Shown piece by piece: positions 1-5,526 of a stretch of DNA of 18,180 nt. Every line of letters begins with the position of its first letter. Position 1 is the first letter of the stretch. The DNA is from Omnitrophica bacterium RIFOXYB12_FULL_50_7 (lineage in GTDB: Bacteria > Omnitrophota > Omnitrophia > Omnitrophales > Aquincolibacteriaceae), in contig MHFU01000151.1 of the NCBI GenBank assembly GCA_001804345.1, positions 1,132-19,311 on the forward strand. The letters are read 5' to 3'. A program made the translations under genes and the position numbers. Below the pieces are notes generated by a model that saw only the letters and a program-made list of their open reading frames with translations, ran no database searches and was not told the origin of the DNA.

Positions 1-2
1 AA

Positions 3-323
3 GAAGAATTCCTTCGACGGAAATTTGGCGCTACGTTCGTGGAATGGTCTCTAAAAACACCGGTCTTCATCCCCAAATTCTCAGGCTGGCAAAAACCCCC
101 TCTCCCTTACGCGTGGAAGATCGTGTTGCGCCGTGAACATTCGACCCAGTTCGGCATGGTTTCCACACTCACCGTGCTTGGGATCGCCGCGGATCTTTTC
201 ACGAAACCCGACCACAAGATCGCAAGTTTTTGGTGGATCTTCTGGGGAACTTCCCTTGCGATCTATCTTGTTCTCCGTTTCCTGAAGAAAAAAACAAAGG
301 TCCTTAATATCGAAGGCCGTTAA
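3..323 (+). CDS. ICMT-like membrane methyltransferase, C-terminal part (5' end outside window)
   Basis: The reading frame is open from the first full codon at position 3, so the gene is cut by the window edge; the GTG at 39 is not needed as a start. About 106 residues remain. Their beginning (two Glu, then FLRRKFG, then a TP-FIP motif) matches the C-terminal catalytic signature of the isoprenylcysteine carboxyl methyltransferase / phospholipid methyltransferase family: acidic pair, Leu-rich stretch, FG, then a proline-containing FIP. These are SAM-dependent enzymes in the membrane that methylate lipids or prenylated cysteines. The bacterial substrate is usually unknown; lipid A phosphate is one known case in Leptospira. 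Two hydrophobic stretches follow (around codons 53-63 and 74-93), then a basic tail. It is followed by a terminator-like hairpin at 370. The family call is from motif memory, and the specific substrate cannot be given. Confidence 0.6.
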   Translation, partial: EEFLRRKFGATFVEWSLKTPVFIPKFSGWQKPPLPYAWKIVLRREHSTQFGMVSTLTVLGIAADLFTKPDHKIASFWWIFWGTSLAIYLVLRFLKKKTKVLNIEGR

Positions 324-369
324 AAATTCTTGGGAGTCTTCTATCCCAACTTTAGATTTCTTTACATAA

Positions 370-408
370 AGGGCAGTTGGGACAGCCCTGATTTTTGTTT
401 TCTTTTCT
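370..408 (+). terminator. Probable rho-independent terminator after the methyltransferase
   Basis: A 5-bp stem AGGGC (370-374) / GCCCT (385-389) is followed directly by a T-rich run (391-408, interrupted by single G, C and A residues). The position, about 50 nt past the stop at 321-323, and the strand fit termination of the first gene. The stem is short and it forms part of a repeat cluster, so it may be a terminator derived from a repeat. Confidence 0.5.
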
Positions 409-476
409 TAAAGGGTAATCAGGGCAGCCCCAATCTCAGCTTTGCCTCGATTGATTAGAATTGGGACTGCCCCAAT
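370..476. repeat. Cluster of three related short palindromic arms (GGGACTGCCCC type)
   Basis: Three related segments alternate in orientation: 376-393, 417-434 (inverted; 15 of 18 positions match the first) and 460-476 (matches the second at its GGGCAG/CCCCAAT core, and is itself a small hairpin, ATTGGG / CCCAAT). Together they can form alternative hairpins. They fill the spacer before the flavin reductase and explain why an in-frame start at 442 is unlikely to be used. They resemble REP-like elements in style and share the G-rich plus CAG composition of the hairpins at 2440, 5467 and 10492, but they are not the same sequence. Confidence 0.6.
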
Positions 477-510
477 TTCTGCTTCGCAAAAATTGAAAGG
501 TATTGGAACT

Positions 511-1077
511 ATGAAAAAATCGCTCGGCACGAAAACCCTTCTTTTCCCCACTCCTGTCCTAATCGTCTGCTCCTATGACGCCAAGGGTGTCCCCAATGCT
601 ATGAATGTCGCTTGGGGCGGCATCGCCTGCTCCGAACCGCCTTGCGTGACGGTCTCGATACGGGATCACCGGAAGACCTATGAGAACATCATGGCGAAAA
701 AAGCCTTCACCGTGAATATCCCTTCCGAAAAATACATGAAGGAGGCGGATTATTTCGGGATCGTTTCCGGCAGGACTGAGGACAAGTTCAAGGCCACGGG
801 ACTTACGCCCGTTAAAAGCGATCTCGTCGACGCCCCCTACATCAAGGAATTCCCTTTCGTGCTGGAATGCACTCTGAAAGAAACCCACAAACTCGGCATC
901 CACACGCAGTTCATCGGTGAGATCAAGGACATCAAAGTCGAGGAGTCGGCACTCAATTCGAAAGGCTTTCCGGATCCTGAAAAAATGAAAGCCTTCATGT
1001 TCGATCCGGGCACAAGTGCTTATTACGCAACTGGCAAGTTCCTCGGCCAGGCCTTCACCGTCGGCAAGAAAAAGTAA
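511..1077 (+). CDS. Flavin reductase family protein (FMN-binding split barrel, flavoredoxin-like)
   Basis: A 188-residue protein of the flavin reductase-like / flavoredoxin group. Seen features are the N-terminal TPVLIVCSYD strand, the N-x-M-N-V-A-WGG segment around residues 29-37, the SIRDHRKTYENI segment, and a FTVNIPS strand. These are typical of FMN-binding split-barrel proteins that bind FMN and pass electrons between NAD(P)H or a redox protein and a partner. The partner cannot be deduced. ATG 511 was chosen over an upstream in-frame start at 442 because the extra 23 codons lie in a palindromic repeat and family similarity begins at MKKSLG. Upstream purine-rich stretches (GAAAGG at 495-500 and GGAAC just before the start) could serve as a weak ribosome site. 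crcB begins 14 nt after the stop, so the two are probably co-transcribed. The length is normal for the family. Confidence 0.85.
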   Translation: MKKSLGTKTLLFPTPVLIVCSYDAKGVPNAMNVAWGGIACSEPPCVTVSIRDHRKTYENIMAKKAFTVNIPSEKYMKEADYFGIVSGRTEDKFKATGLTPVKSDLVDAPYIKEFPFVLECTLKETHKLGIHTQFIGEIKDIKVEESALNSKGFPDPEKMKAFMFDPGTSAYYATGKFLGQAFTVGKKK

Positions 1078-1091
1078 GGAAGACTACTTTC

Positions 1092-1466
1092 ATGGCAAAG
1101 TGGATCGGTTTGGCCGCGGGCGGCATTCTGGGAACCTTTGCCCGTTATTTTCTGTCGGGAACCATTCACCGAATCTTCGGAGCCACGTTCCCTTTTGGGA
1201 CTCTGGCGGTCAATCTCATCGGCTGTTTCGCGATCGGATTTCTTGCCGTACTCGCGGAAGAAAAATTCTTGCTGGGCCCCGCCGCAAGGGTTTTCCTCAT
1301 GATCGGTTTCTGCGGCGCTTTCACAACTTTCTCGACTTTCATTCTTGAAACTTCAAATCTCACCAAAGACGGCGAAAACCTTTACGCCTTTATGAATATC
1401 GCCTTAAGCGTAATCCTGGGCTTTCTGGTTTTCCGGCTCGGGGTGATGCTCGCGCGATGGATCTAA
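1092..1466 (+). CDS. crcB: Fluoride ion channel CrcB (Fluc)
   Basis: A small four-helix membrane protein of 124 residues, the usual Fluc length. It works as a dual-topology dimer that lets toxic F- leave the cytoplasm. Visible signatures are the N-terminal GGILGTFARY, the conserved GTLAVNLIG helix with its Asn, and the GFCGAFTTFSTF segment. The last contains the TM3 break with the central Na+ site and the Phe residues that line the F- path. Hydrophobic stretches fall at about residues 4-22, 34-52, 66-86 and 99-120. GGAAG lies 10 nt before the ATG. It is embedded between a flavin reductase and a DUF190 gene with gaps of 14 and 18 nt, indicating one operon. No fluoride riboswitch could be recognised upstream, so induction by fluoride is not shown. 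Confidence 0.95.
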   Translation: MAKWIGLAAGGILGTFARYFLSGTIHRIFGATFPFGTLAVNLIGCFAIGFLAVLAEEKFLLGPAARVFLMIGFCGAFTTFSTFILETSNLTKDGENLYAFMNIALSVILGFLVFRLGVMLARWI

Positions 1467-1484
1467 ATTCAATTGGAGGAATTT

Positions 1485-1817
1485 ATGAAAATACCCGAAG
1501 ACGGAAAACTTTTAAGGATTTTTATAGGCGAAGCAGACAAATGGCAAGACCAACCCCTTTATGAAGCAATCGTGCTCCTTGCAAAAAAAGAAGGGTTGGC
1601 TGGCGCGACGGCCATCAAAGGTTTCATGGGATTCGGCTGCAAGAGTCACATGCACACTACAAAGATCCTGCGGCTTTCTGAAGACCTGCCCATCGTGATC
1701 GAAATCGTGGACAGCGAAGAGAAGATCACAAAATTCCTTGCGCTCCTGGATCCTATGGTGAAGGAAGGACTTGTCACCCTCGAAAAAGCCAACGTGATCC
1801 TCTATAGAGCCGGCTGA
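1485..1817 (+). CDS. DUF190 family protein, crcB partner
   Basis: A 110-residue soluble protein. The start at ATG 1485 is fixed by a GGAGGA Shine-Dalgarno at 1475-1480. An in-frame TTG at 1473 would place that site inside the gene and is rejected. The sequence GKLLRIFIGEADKW followed by PLYEAIVLLAKKEGLAGATAIKG-GFG and later LPIVIEIVDSEEKI is characteristic of DUF190 proteins, which have a PII-like (GlnB-like) alpha/beta fold. DUF190 genes are often next to or fused with crcB, which suggests a regulatory or sensing role linked to fluoride or another small ligand. That role is inference from gene neighbourhood and is not established. The last 16 bp overlap the end of the convergent queH gene, leaving no room for a terminator between the two transcription units. 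Confidence 0.88.
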   Translation: MKIPEDGKLLRIFIGEADKWQDQPLYEAIVLLAKKEGLAGATAIKGFMGFGCKSHMHTTKILRLSEDLPIVIEIVDSEEKITKFLALLDPMVKEGLVTLEKANVILYRAG

Positions 1818-2425
1818 TCCCCGGAGAATTCAGGAAAGCCACGGCGAAGAGACTCCCGGAAAGAATAAAGACAGCCGCAGTAGCGCTGACGGTAAAAGTT
1901 CTCTTCTCTGGAAATGCGGTCCATTTGTTCCTGCCCGCCCCCGATCCGCCAATTCTGCGCCCAGAAGATCAGCCCCGGAAAAGAGGCCGCAGCCTTTTCT
2001 CCGGCACGATTCACTTGCGCGAGATCTTTCCAGCGGGAAACGCCGAGACTGGTCGTGAAGACTTTGAAACCATTCTGAGCCGCGTAAGCCGCGGCTTTCC
2101 CCAGACGCATCTCAAAGCAAAGAGTACACCGCTCTCCACGCTCCGGATCCTCCTCATGGCCTTTGACGTGCTCAAACCACGGGTCAGAGTCATAGTCCGC
2201 GTCCACAAAAGGAATGTTCATTTTTTGAGCGTAACGGATGACCTCGGCTTTTCGGCGATCGTATTCTTCGTGAGGATAAATATTGGGATTATAGAAATAG
2301 ACCGTGGGCTCGATCCCGTCCGTGATCAACCTCGCGATAATAGAACAGGAGCAAGGCGCGCAGCACGTGTGGAGCAGGACTTTTTTTTCGTCCTCGGGAA
2401 TTTTCAGATTAAAGAAATTCGTCAT
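1802..2425 (-). CDS. queH: Epoxyqueuosine reductase QueH
   Basis: A 207-residue protein of the former DUF208 family. It carries out the last step of queuosine synthesis, reducing epoxyqueuosine in tRNA to queuosine, and replaces the unrelated cobalamin-dependent QueG. The Cys pattern is complete: CC-A-P-C at residues 21-25 plus Cys27, Cys100-x-x-Cys103 in ERCTLC, and YCGC at 182-185. In the family these residues hold an Fe-S cluster and an additional metal site. The FYNPNIYPHEEYDRRK block and the TTSLGVSRWKD block are also family hallmarks. GAGG lies about 10 nt before ATG 2425. It is the last gene of the leftward run and follows ftsK after a 21-bp perfect hairpin. Its 3' end overlaps the convergent DUF190 gene by 16 bp. 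Confidence 0.93.
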   Translation of the reverse strand: MTNFFNLKIPEDEKKVLLHTCCAPCSCSIIARLITDGIEPTVYFYNPNIYPHEEYDRRKAEVIRYAQKMNIPFVDADYDSDPWFEHVKGHEEDPERGERCTLCFEMRLGKAAAYAAQNGFKVFTTSLGVSRWKDLAQVNRAGEKAAASFPGLIFWAQNWRIGGGQEQMDRISREENFYRQRYCGCLYSFRESLRRGFPEFSGDQPAL

Positions 2426-2439
2426 AAGAAACGCCTCGT

Positions 2440-2484
2440 AAAGGGGGCAGGCATAATTACCCTGTAATTATGCCTGCCCCCTTT
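2440..2484. repeat. Perfect 21-bp hairpin, GGGGGCAGGC-type REP-like element
   Basis: The left arm 2440-2460 and right arm 2464-2484 are exact reverse complements separated by the 3-nt loop CCT. The outer part reads AAAGGGGGCAGGC, close to the outer part of the hairpin at 5467 (AAAGGGGACAGGC). It fills the ftsK-queH spacer and overlaps the ftsK stop codon (2483-2485). No U-run follows on the minus strand, so it is a mobile-type palindrome first and at most an mRNA-stabilising or processing structure second. Confidence 0.85.
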
Positions 2485-4891
2485 AAACGTTGTCTTCGTC
2501 GTCAGCGTCGGCATCCACGGGAACGGCTTCGGCATAGTCACCGGCGGGGTTCGGGAGGAGGATCTCGCGAGGCTTGGCGCCATCCTGAGGACCGATCACG
2601 CCCGCGGCTTCTAACTGATCCACGACACGCGCCGCACGCGAGTACCCCAGCCTTAAGCGCCGCTGTAAATAGGAGGTCGAAGCCTGACGCGTGGTAAGTA
2701 CAATACGCTTCGCTTCATCAAATATCTCGTCCTTCTCACCGACACCGCCCGGCATCGAGCTATTTTGCGCGGCCTGAATCTCACTGTGATACTCCGGCTT
2801 CCCCTGGCTCGCCGTAAAAACCACAATCTTGTTGATCTCTTCGTCTTCAATCAGCGGGGCTTGTCCCCGGATCATATTGTCGCTGCCAGGCTGTATGAAA
2901 AGCATATCCCCGCGTCCCAACAATTTTTCGGCCCCCTTGTTATCCAGGATGGTACGAGAATCCACGACCGAGGCCACCTTGAACGCCACGCGGGCCGGAA
3001 AATTCGCCTTAATAACACCGGTAATCACATCGACCGAGGGTCGCTGTGTCGCGAGGATCAAATGGATGCCGACTGCGCGAGAAAGTTGCGCAAGCCGCGT
3101 GATGGCCGTCTCAACCTTATCCTGCGCCACAAGCATGAGGTCCGCAAGTTCGTCAATAATGACCACAATGTAAGGGATCGAGGCCGGGATCACATTCTCG
3201 GAATCCCCCGCCGCGTCGACTTGTTTCACTCCTTCTTCGGAGAGTTCCCGGGTGTTGAATCCCACGATGTTCCTCACACCCACCGTCGCAAAAAGACGGT
3301 ACCGCTTTTCCATTTCCATCACGACCCAGTTGAGCGTGTTGGAGGCCTTGCGCACATCCGTCACCACGGGTGAAAGCATATGCGGGATCTTGTTGTAAAC
3401 GGCAAGTTCCACCATTTTCGGATCCACCATGACCAGCTTCAGCTGAGAAGGCGTGCAGTGATAAAGAAAACCCGCGATAATGGAATTAATACAAACAGTC
3501 TTACCGCTTCCCGTGGTCCCGGCGATCAGAATGTGGGGCATGGAAACCAGGTCCGCGATCATCGGCTTCCCGCCCGTGTCTTTTCCGAGGATTAGGGGCA
3601 ACATACATTTCTGCGAACGGAAATCGGGGTTCTCGATCATTTCACGGACCAGGATCGGCCGCGACACAGAATTCGGAACTTCGATCCCGATCGTCTGCTT
3701 CCCGGGGATCGGAATGATCATCCGGATGCTCGTCGCCTTAAGGGCCATGGCGATGTCATCTTCATAGGTCGCGATCGAATTGGCGCGGACACCAGGTGCC
3801 GGAAGGATCTCATAGAGTGTGATCTTCGGTCCCTGTTCCACCTCAACCACTTTCACTTCGATCTGGAACTCGGCAAGCGTCGCTTCAATAGCCTTGGAAT
3901 TGGCAGCGAGGTCATCGCCTCCGCCGACCACATCATCCTTCGGTCTTTTCAAGAGATCCACAGGCGGAAATTGATAGTTCGCGTCCGCTTTGATCTGCGA
4001 GCCGATCACACCTTTAAAAGAAGCTTCCTCTCCAGATCCAGGCTCAGAGGGTTTCTCTTTATCGGAGGACTCCGTCTTGATGACGGGCTGAGGCGCTGGC
4101 TTTTTAAAAATTTCTTTCGTCTCTTCTTTGGATTTCTTTTCAGCTTTTGTCTTATCGTCAGCCATCCCCGCGGTAGGTTGATAGGTCTTGATCTTGAGCG
4201 GAATATCTGGCATTCGCGGCGCCGGTTTTTCTCTGCCTACCGGCAGGCAGGCTCTCTCTTTCTCTCGCTGTTTGAGCTCCTTGACCTGTCGCTCCTGTTC
4301 CTTTTTAAAAACGGAAGCATTCCCGTTCTTTTTAGATCCGCGAGAAAACCATTCGGCGACACTTCCGAAAACCGCCTGGCATTTTTCTAGAATCGCCCGG
4401 AACAAAGGATAGAGGAGAAAATCCGTGGCGAGAAGAAGCGAGAGAAGCAGAACCGCGCCCGCAATAAAAATTCCAAAATCTCCGGTATAACGAAGAAGAA
4501 AATTCCCCACTACATATCCAAGCGCTCCGCCAGATACAAAACGCTGCTCAGGCCCCACCGTCACCGCTACGATTGTCGCGATCGAAAGAAGTGTGCCTCC
4601 CAACCCTAAGAATCTAAAGAATTTCCGTTCAGGAACGCTTTGATGAAAAAAGCATCTCGCCCAGAGCAGAAAAATAAATGGGATCACGTAGGCACTGACA
4701 CCAAAGGCAAGAAAAAGCCCAAAGGCAACATAGGCGCCAAAAACACCGGCGTAATTCGCGACGGGAAACGTGGGCTGGGACGAATAGAACGCGATATCTT
4801 CCGCATGATAAAAGAAGAGACTTGCCAGGGTAAAAAAGCCCAGCAGAAGGAAAAAAACACCCCAAATTTCGTTGATTCTTTCTTTTTTCAT
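2483..4891 (-). CDS. ftsK: DNA translocase FtsK/SpoIIIE
   Basis: A septum-anchored, ATP-driven double-strand DNA pump that clears and resolves chromosome termini at division; 802 residues, normal for a medium-linker FtsK. Domains in order: an N-terminal membrane region with about four helices (roughly 10-28, 47-80, 93-113, 121-164); a charged low-complexity linker of about 165-300, rich in Lys, Glu and Pro; and the motor. The motor holds Walker A (GTTGSGKT, near 460), Walker B (VVIIDELADL, near 580), the ATQRP segment, and the LLGRGDMLF loop. A C-terminal winged-helix gamma domain (about 715-785, with RQASTSYLQRRLRLGYSRAA) reads the polarity sequences. Residues 214-220 of the linker are encoded by a short palindromic repeat. 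The start at ATG 4891 has no clear Shine-Dalgarno; its 5' side lies against a heptamer-repeat hairpin that fills the dut-ftsK spacer. It is expressed leftward after dut. Confidence 0.97.
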   Translation of the reverse strand: MKKERINEIWGVFFLLLGFFTLASLFFYHAEDIAFYSSQPTFPVANYAGVFGAYVAFGLFLAFGVSAYVIPFIFLLWARCFFHQSVPERKFFRFLGLGGTLLSIATIVAVTVGPEQRFVSGGALGYVVGNFLLRYTGDFGIFIAGAVLLLSLLLATDFLLYPLFRAILEKCQAVFGSVAEWFSRGSKKNGNASVFKKEQERQVKELKQREKERACLPVGREKPAPRMPDIPLKIKTYQPTAGMADDKTKAEKKSKEETKEIFKKPAPQPVIKTESSDKEKPSEPGSGEEASFKGVIGSQIKADANYQFPPVDLLKRPKDDVVGGGDDLAANSKAIEATLAEFQIEVKVVEVEQGPKITLYEILPAPGVRANSIATYEDDIAMALKATSIRMIIPIPGKQTIGIEVPNSVSRPILVREMIENPDFRSQKCMLPLILGKDTGGKPMIADLVSMPHILIAGTTGSGKTVCINSIIAGFLYHCTPSQLKLVMVDPKMVELAVYNKIPHMLSPVVTDVRKASNTLNWVVMEMEKRYRLFATVGVRNIVGFNTRELSEEGVKQVDAAGDSENVIPASIPYIVVIIDELADLMLVAQDKVETAITRLAQLSRAVGIHLILATQRPSVDVITGVIKANFPARVAFKVASVVDSRTILDNKGAEKLLGRGDMLFIQPGSDNMIRGQAPLIEDEEINKIVVFTASQGKPEYHSEIQAAQNSSMPGGVGEKDEIFDEAKRIVLTTRQASTSYLQRRLRLGYSRAARVVDQLEAAGVIGPQDGAKPREILLPNPAGDYAEAVPVDADADDEDNV
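4233..4250. repeat. 18-nt palindrome inside ftsK (CTGCCT...AGGCAG)
   Basis: CTGCCT (4233-4238) and AGGCAG (4245-4250) are exact reverse complements around ACCGGC. It sits in the low-complexity linker of ftsK and is translated as part of ACLPVGR. The Cys-Leu-Pro-x-Gly-Arg stretch stands out from the surrounding Lys/Glu-rich linker. From memory, peptides of the CLPAGR / PTGRQA kind recur as translations of such a palindrome in many candidate-phylum genomes. Confidence 0.6.
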
Positions 4892-4897
4892 AATAAC

Positions 4898-4995
4898 AAT
4901 AGGGTTTAGGGAATAGGGCTTAGGAGATAGGGAAAAATGTGAAATAAATGAAAAAAAATATTTCTAAACTCTATCCCCTATTTCTATACCCTATT
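4898..4995. repeat. Heptamer-repeat hairpin A (TAGGG units) between dut and ftsK
   Basis: The left arm has five TAGGG-type units starting at 4900, 4907, 4914, 4921 (TAGGA) and 4928, an exact 7-nt period. The right arm has the complementary CTA cores at 4964, 4971, 4978, 4984 and 4991, with spacing 7, 7, 6, 7. The outer 20 or so nucleotides (AATAGGGT... / ...ACCCTATT) pair almost perfectly; an AT-rich loop of about 30 nt separates the arms. The right arm runs into the dut stop codon (4994-4996) and the left arm ends 6 nt from the ftsK start codon, so it forms the whole spacer and the ftsK 5' region. Confidence 0.8.
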
Positions 4996-5443
4996 AATGG
5001 CCAGTATGACCAAAACCGCCGGCACCCCGACGTGTTGCCTCAAGATTATCGACTACCTCGAGCTTCGCCTTAACAACCTCGGCAAGGACCATTTGGGCGA
5101 TCCGCATGCCACGTGTCACAATGAAAGTTTCTTTCGCGTGATTGATCAAGATAACCTGGATCTCGCCGCGATAGTCGGAGTCAATCGTCCCGGGAGTATT
5201 CAGGAGCGTGATCCCGTGCTTGATCGCAAGGCCGCTCCGGGGACGGATCTGGGCCTCAAGATTCTTAGGCAAAGCGATAATGATTCCCGTGGGAACCAGA
5301 ACCCGGTCCCCCGGATGGAGGGTGATAGGTTCTTGGCAGGCGGCCAAAAGATCGATACCGCTCGCGCCCTCGGTCATGTGTTGCGGGAGAGGAAGTCCTT
5401 CGAAATGGGGTAAGGTTTTAATTTCGATATTTATTTTGTTCAT
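4994..5443 (-). CDS. dut: Deoxyuridine 5'-triphosphate nucleotidohydrolase (dUTPase)
   Basis: A trimeric enzyme that splits dUTP to dUMP and diphosphate, keeping uracil out of DNA and feeding dTMP synthesis. At 149 residues it has the standard length. All five family motifs are visible in order: ASGIDLLA (motif I), PRSGLAIKHG (II), LNTPGTIDSDYRGEI (III, with the catalytic Asp and the uracil-binding Tyr region), RIAQMVLA (IV) and RRGAGGFGHTGH (V, the C-terminal lid). In motif V, His replaces the more common Ser of GFGSTG, a known natural variant. ATG 5443 is preceded by TTGGAAC, a weak ribosome site. It lies between pnp and ftsK in the leftward run. The spacer before it holds a perfect 20-bp hairpin, and its stop codon overlaps heptamer hairpin A. 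Confidence 0.97.
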   Translation of the reverse strand: MNKINIEIKTLPHFEGLPLPQHMTEGASGIDLLAACQEPITLHPGDRVLVPTGIIIALPKNLEAQIRPRSGLAIKHGITLLNTPGTIDSDYRGEIQVILINHAKETFIVTRGMRIAQMVLAEVVKAKLEVVDNLEATRRGAGGFGHTGH

Positions 5444-5466
5444 AGTTCCAATCGGGCAGGAGGAAT

Positions 5467-5511
5467 AAAGGGGACAGGCTACTTTTCCCTAAAAAGTAGC
5501 CTGTCCCCTTT
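5467..5511. repeat. Perfect 20-bp hairpin, GGGGACAGGC-type REP-like element
   Basis: Arms 5467-5486 and 5492-5511 are exact reverse complements with a 5-nt loop (CCCTA). The outer 13 nt differ by one base from those of the hairpin at 2440, while the inner halves differ completely. It lies in the pnp-dut spacer, 15 nt past the pnp stop. No adequate U-run follows on the minus strand, so it is a repeat that may act as an mRNA 3'-end or processing barrier, not a clear terminator. Confidence 0.85.
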
Positions 5512-5526
5512 GTTTATGAATGGATC

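Noticed and set aside
442..510. Upstream in-frame start for the flavin reductase
   Set aside because: The extra codons lie partly in a palindromic repeat and have no family counterpart; ATG 511 starts where similarity starts.
324..510. Fluoride riboswitch for the crcB operon
   Set aside because: The conserved riboswitch core could not be recognised here or in the 14-nt gap before crcB; the structure seen is explained by short repeats.
1473..1484. TTG start at 1473 for the DUF190 gene
   Set aside because: It would put the GGAGGA ribosome site inside the gene; ATG 1485 is correctly spaced from it.
4898..4995. CRISPR array or tandem repeat locus
   Set aside because: The units are 7 nt with 2-3 nt between cores and are inverted in the second half; there are no spacers of CRISPR size and no cas genes.
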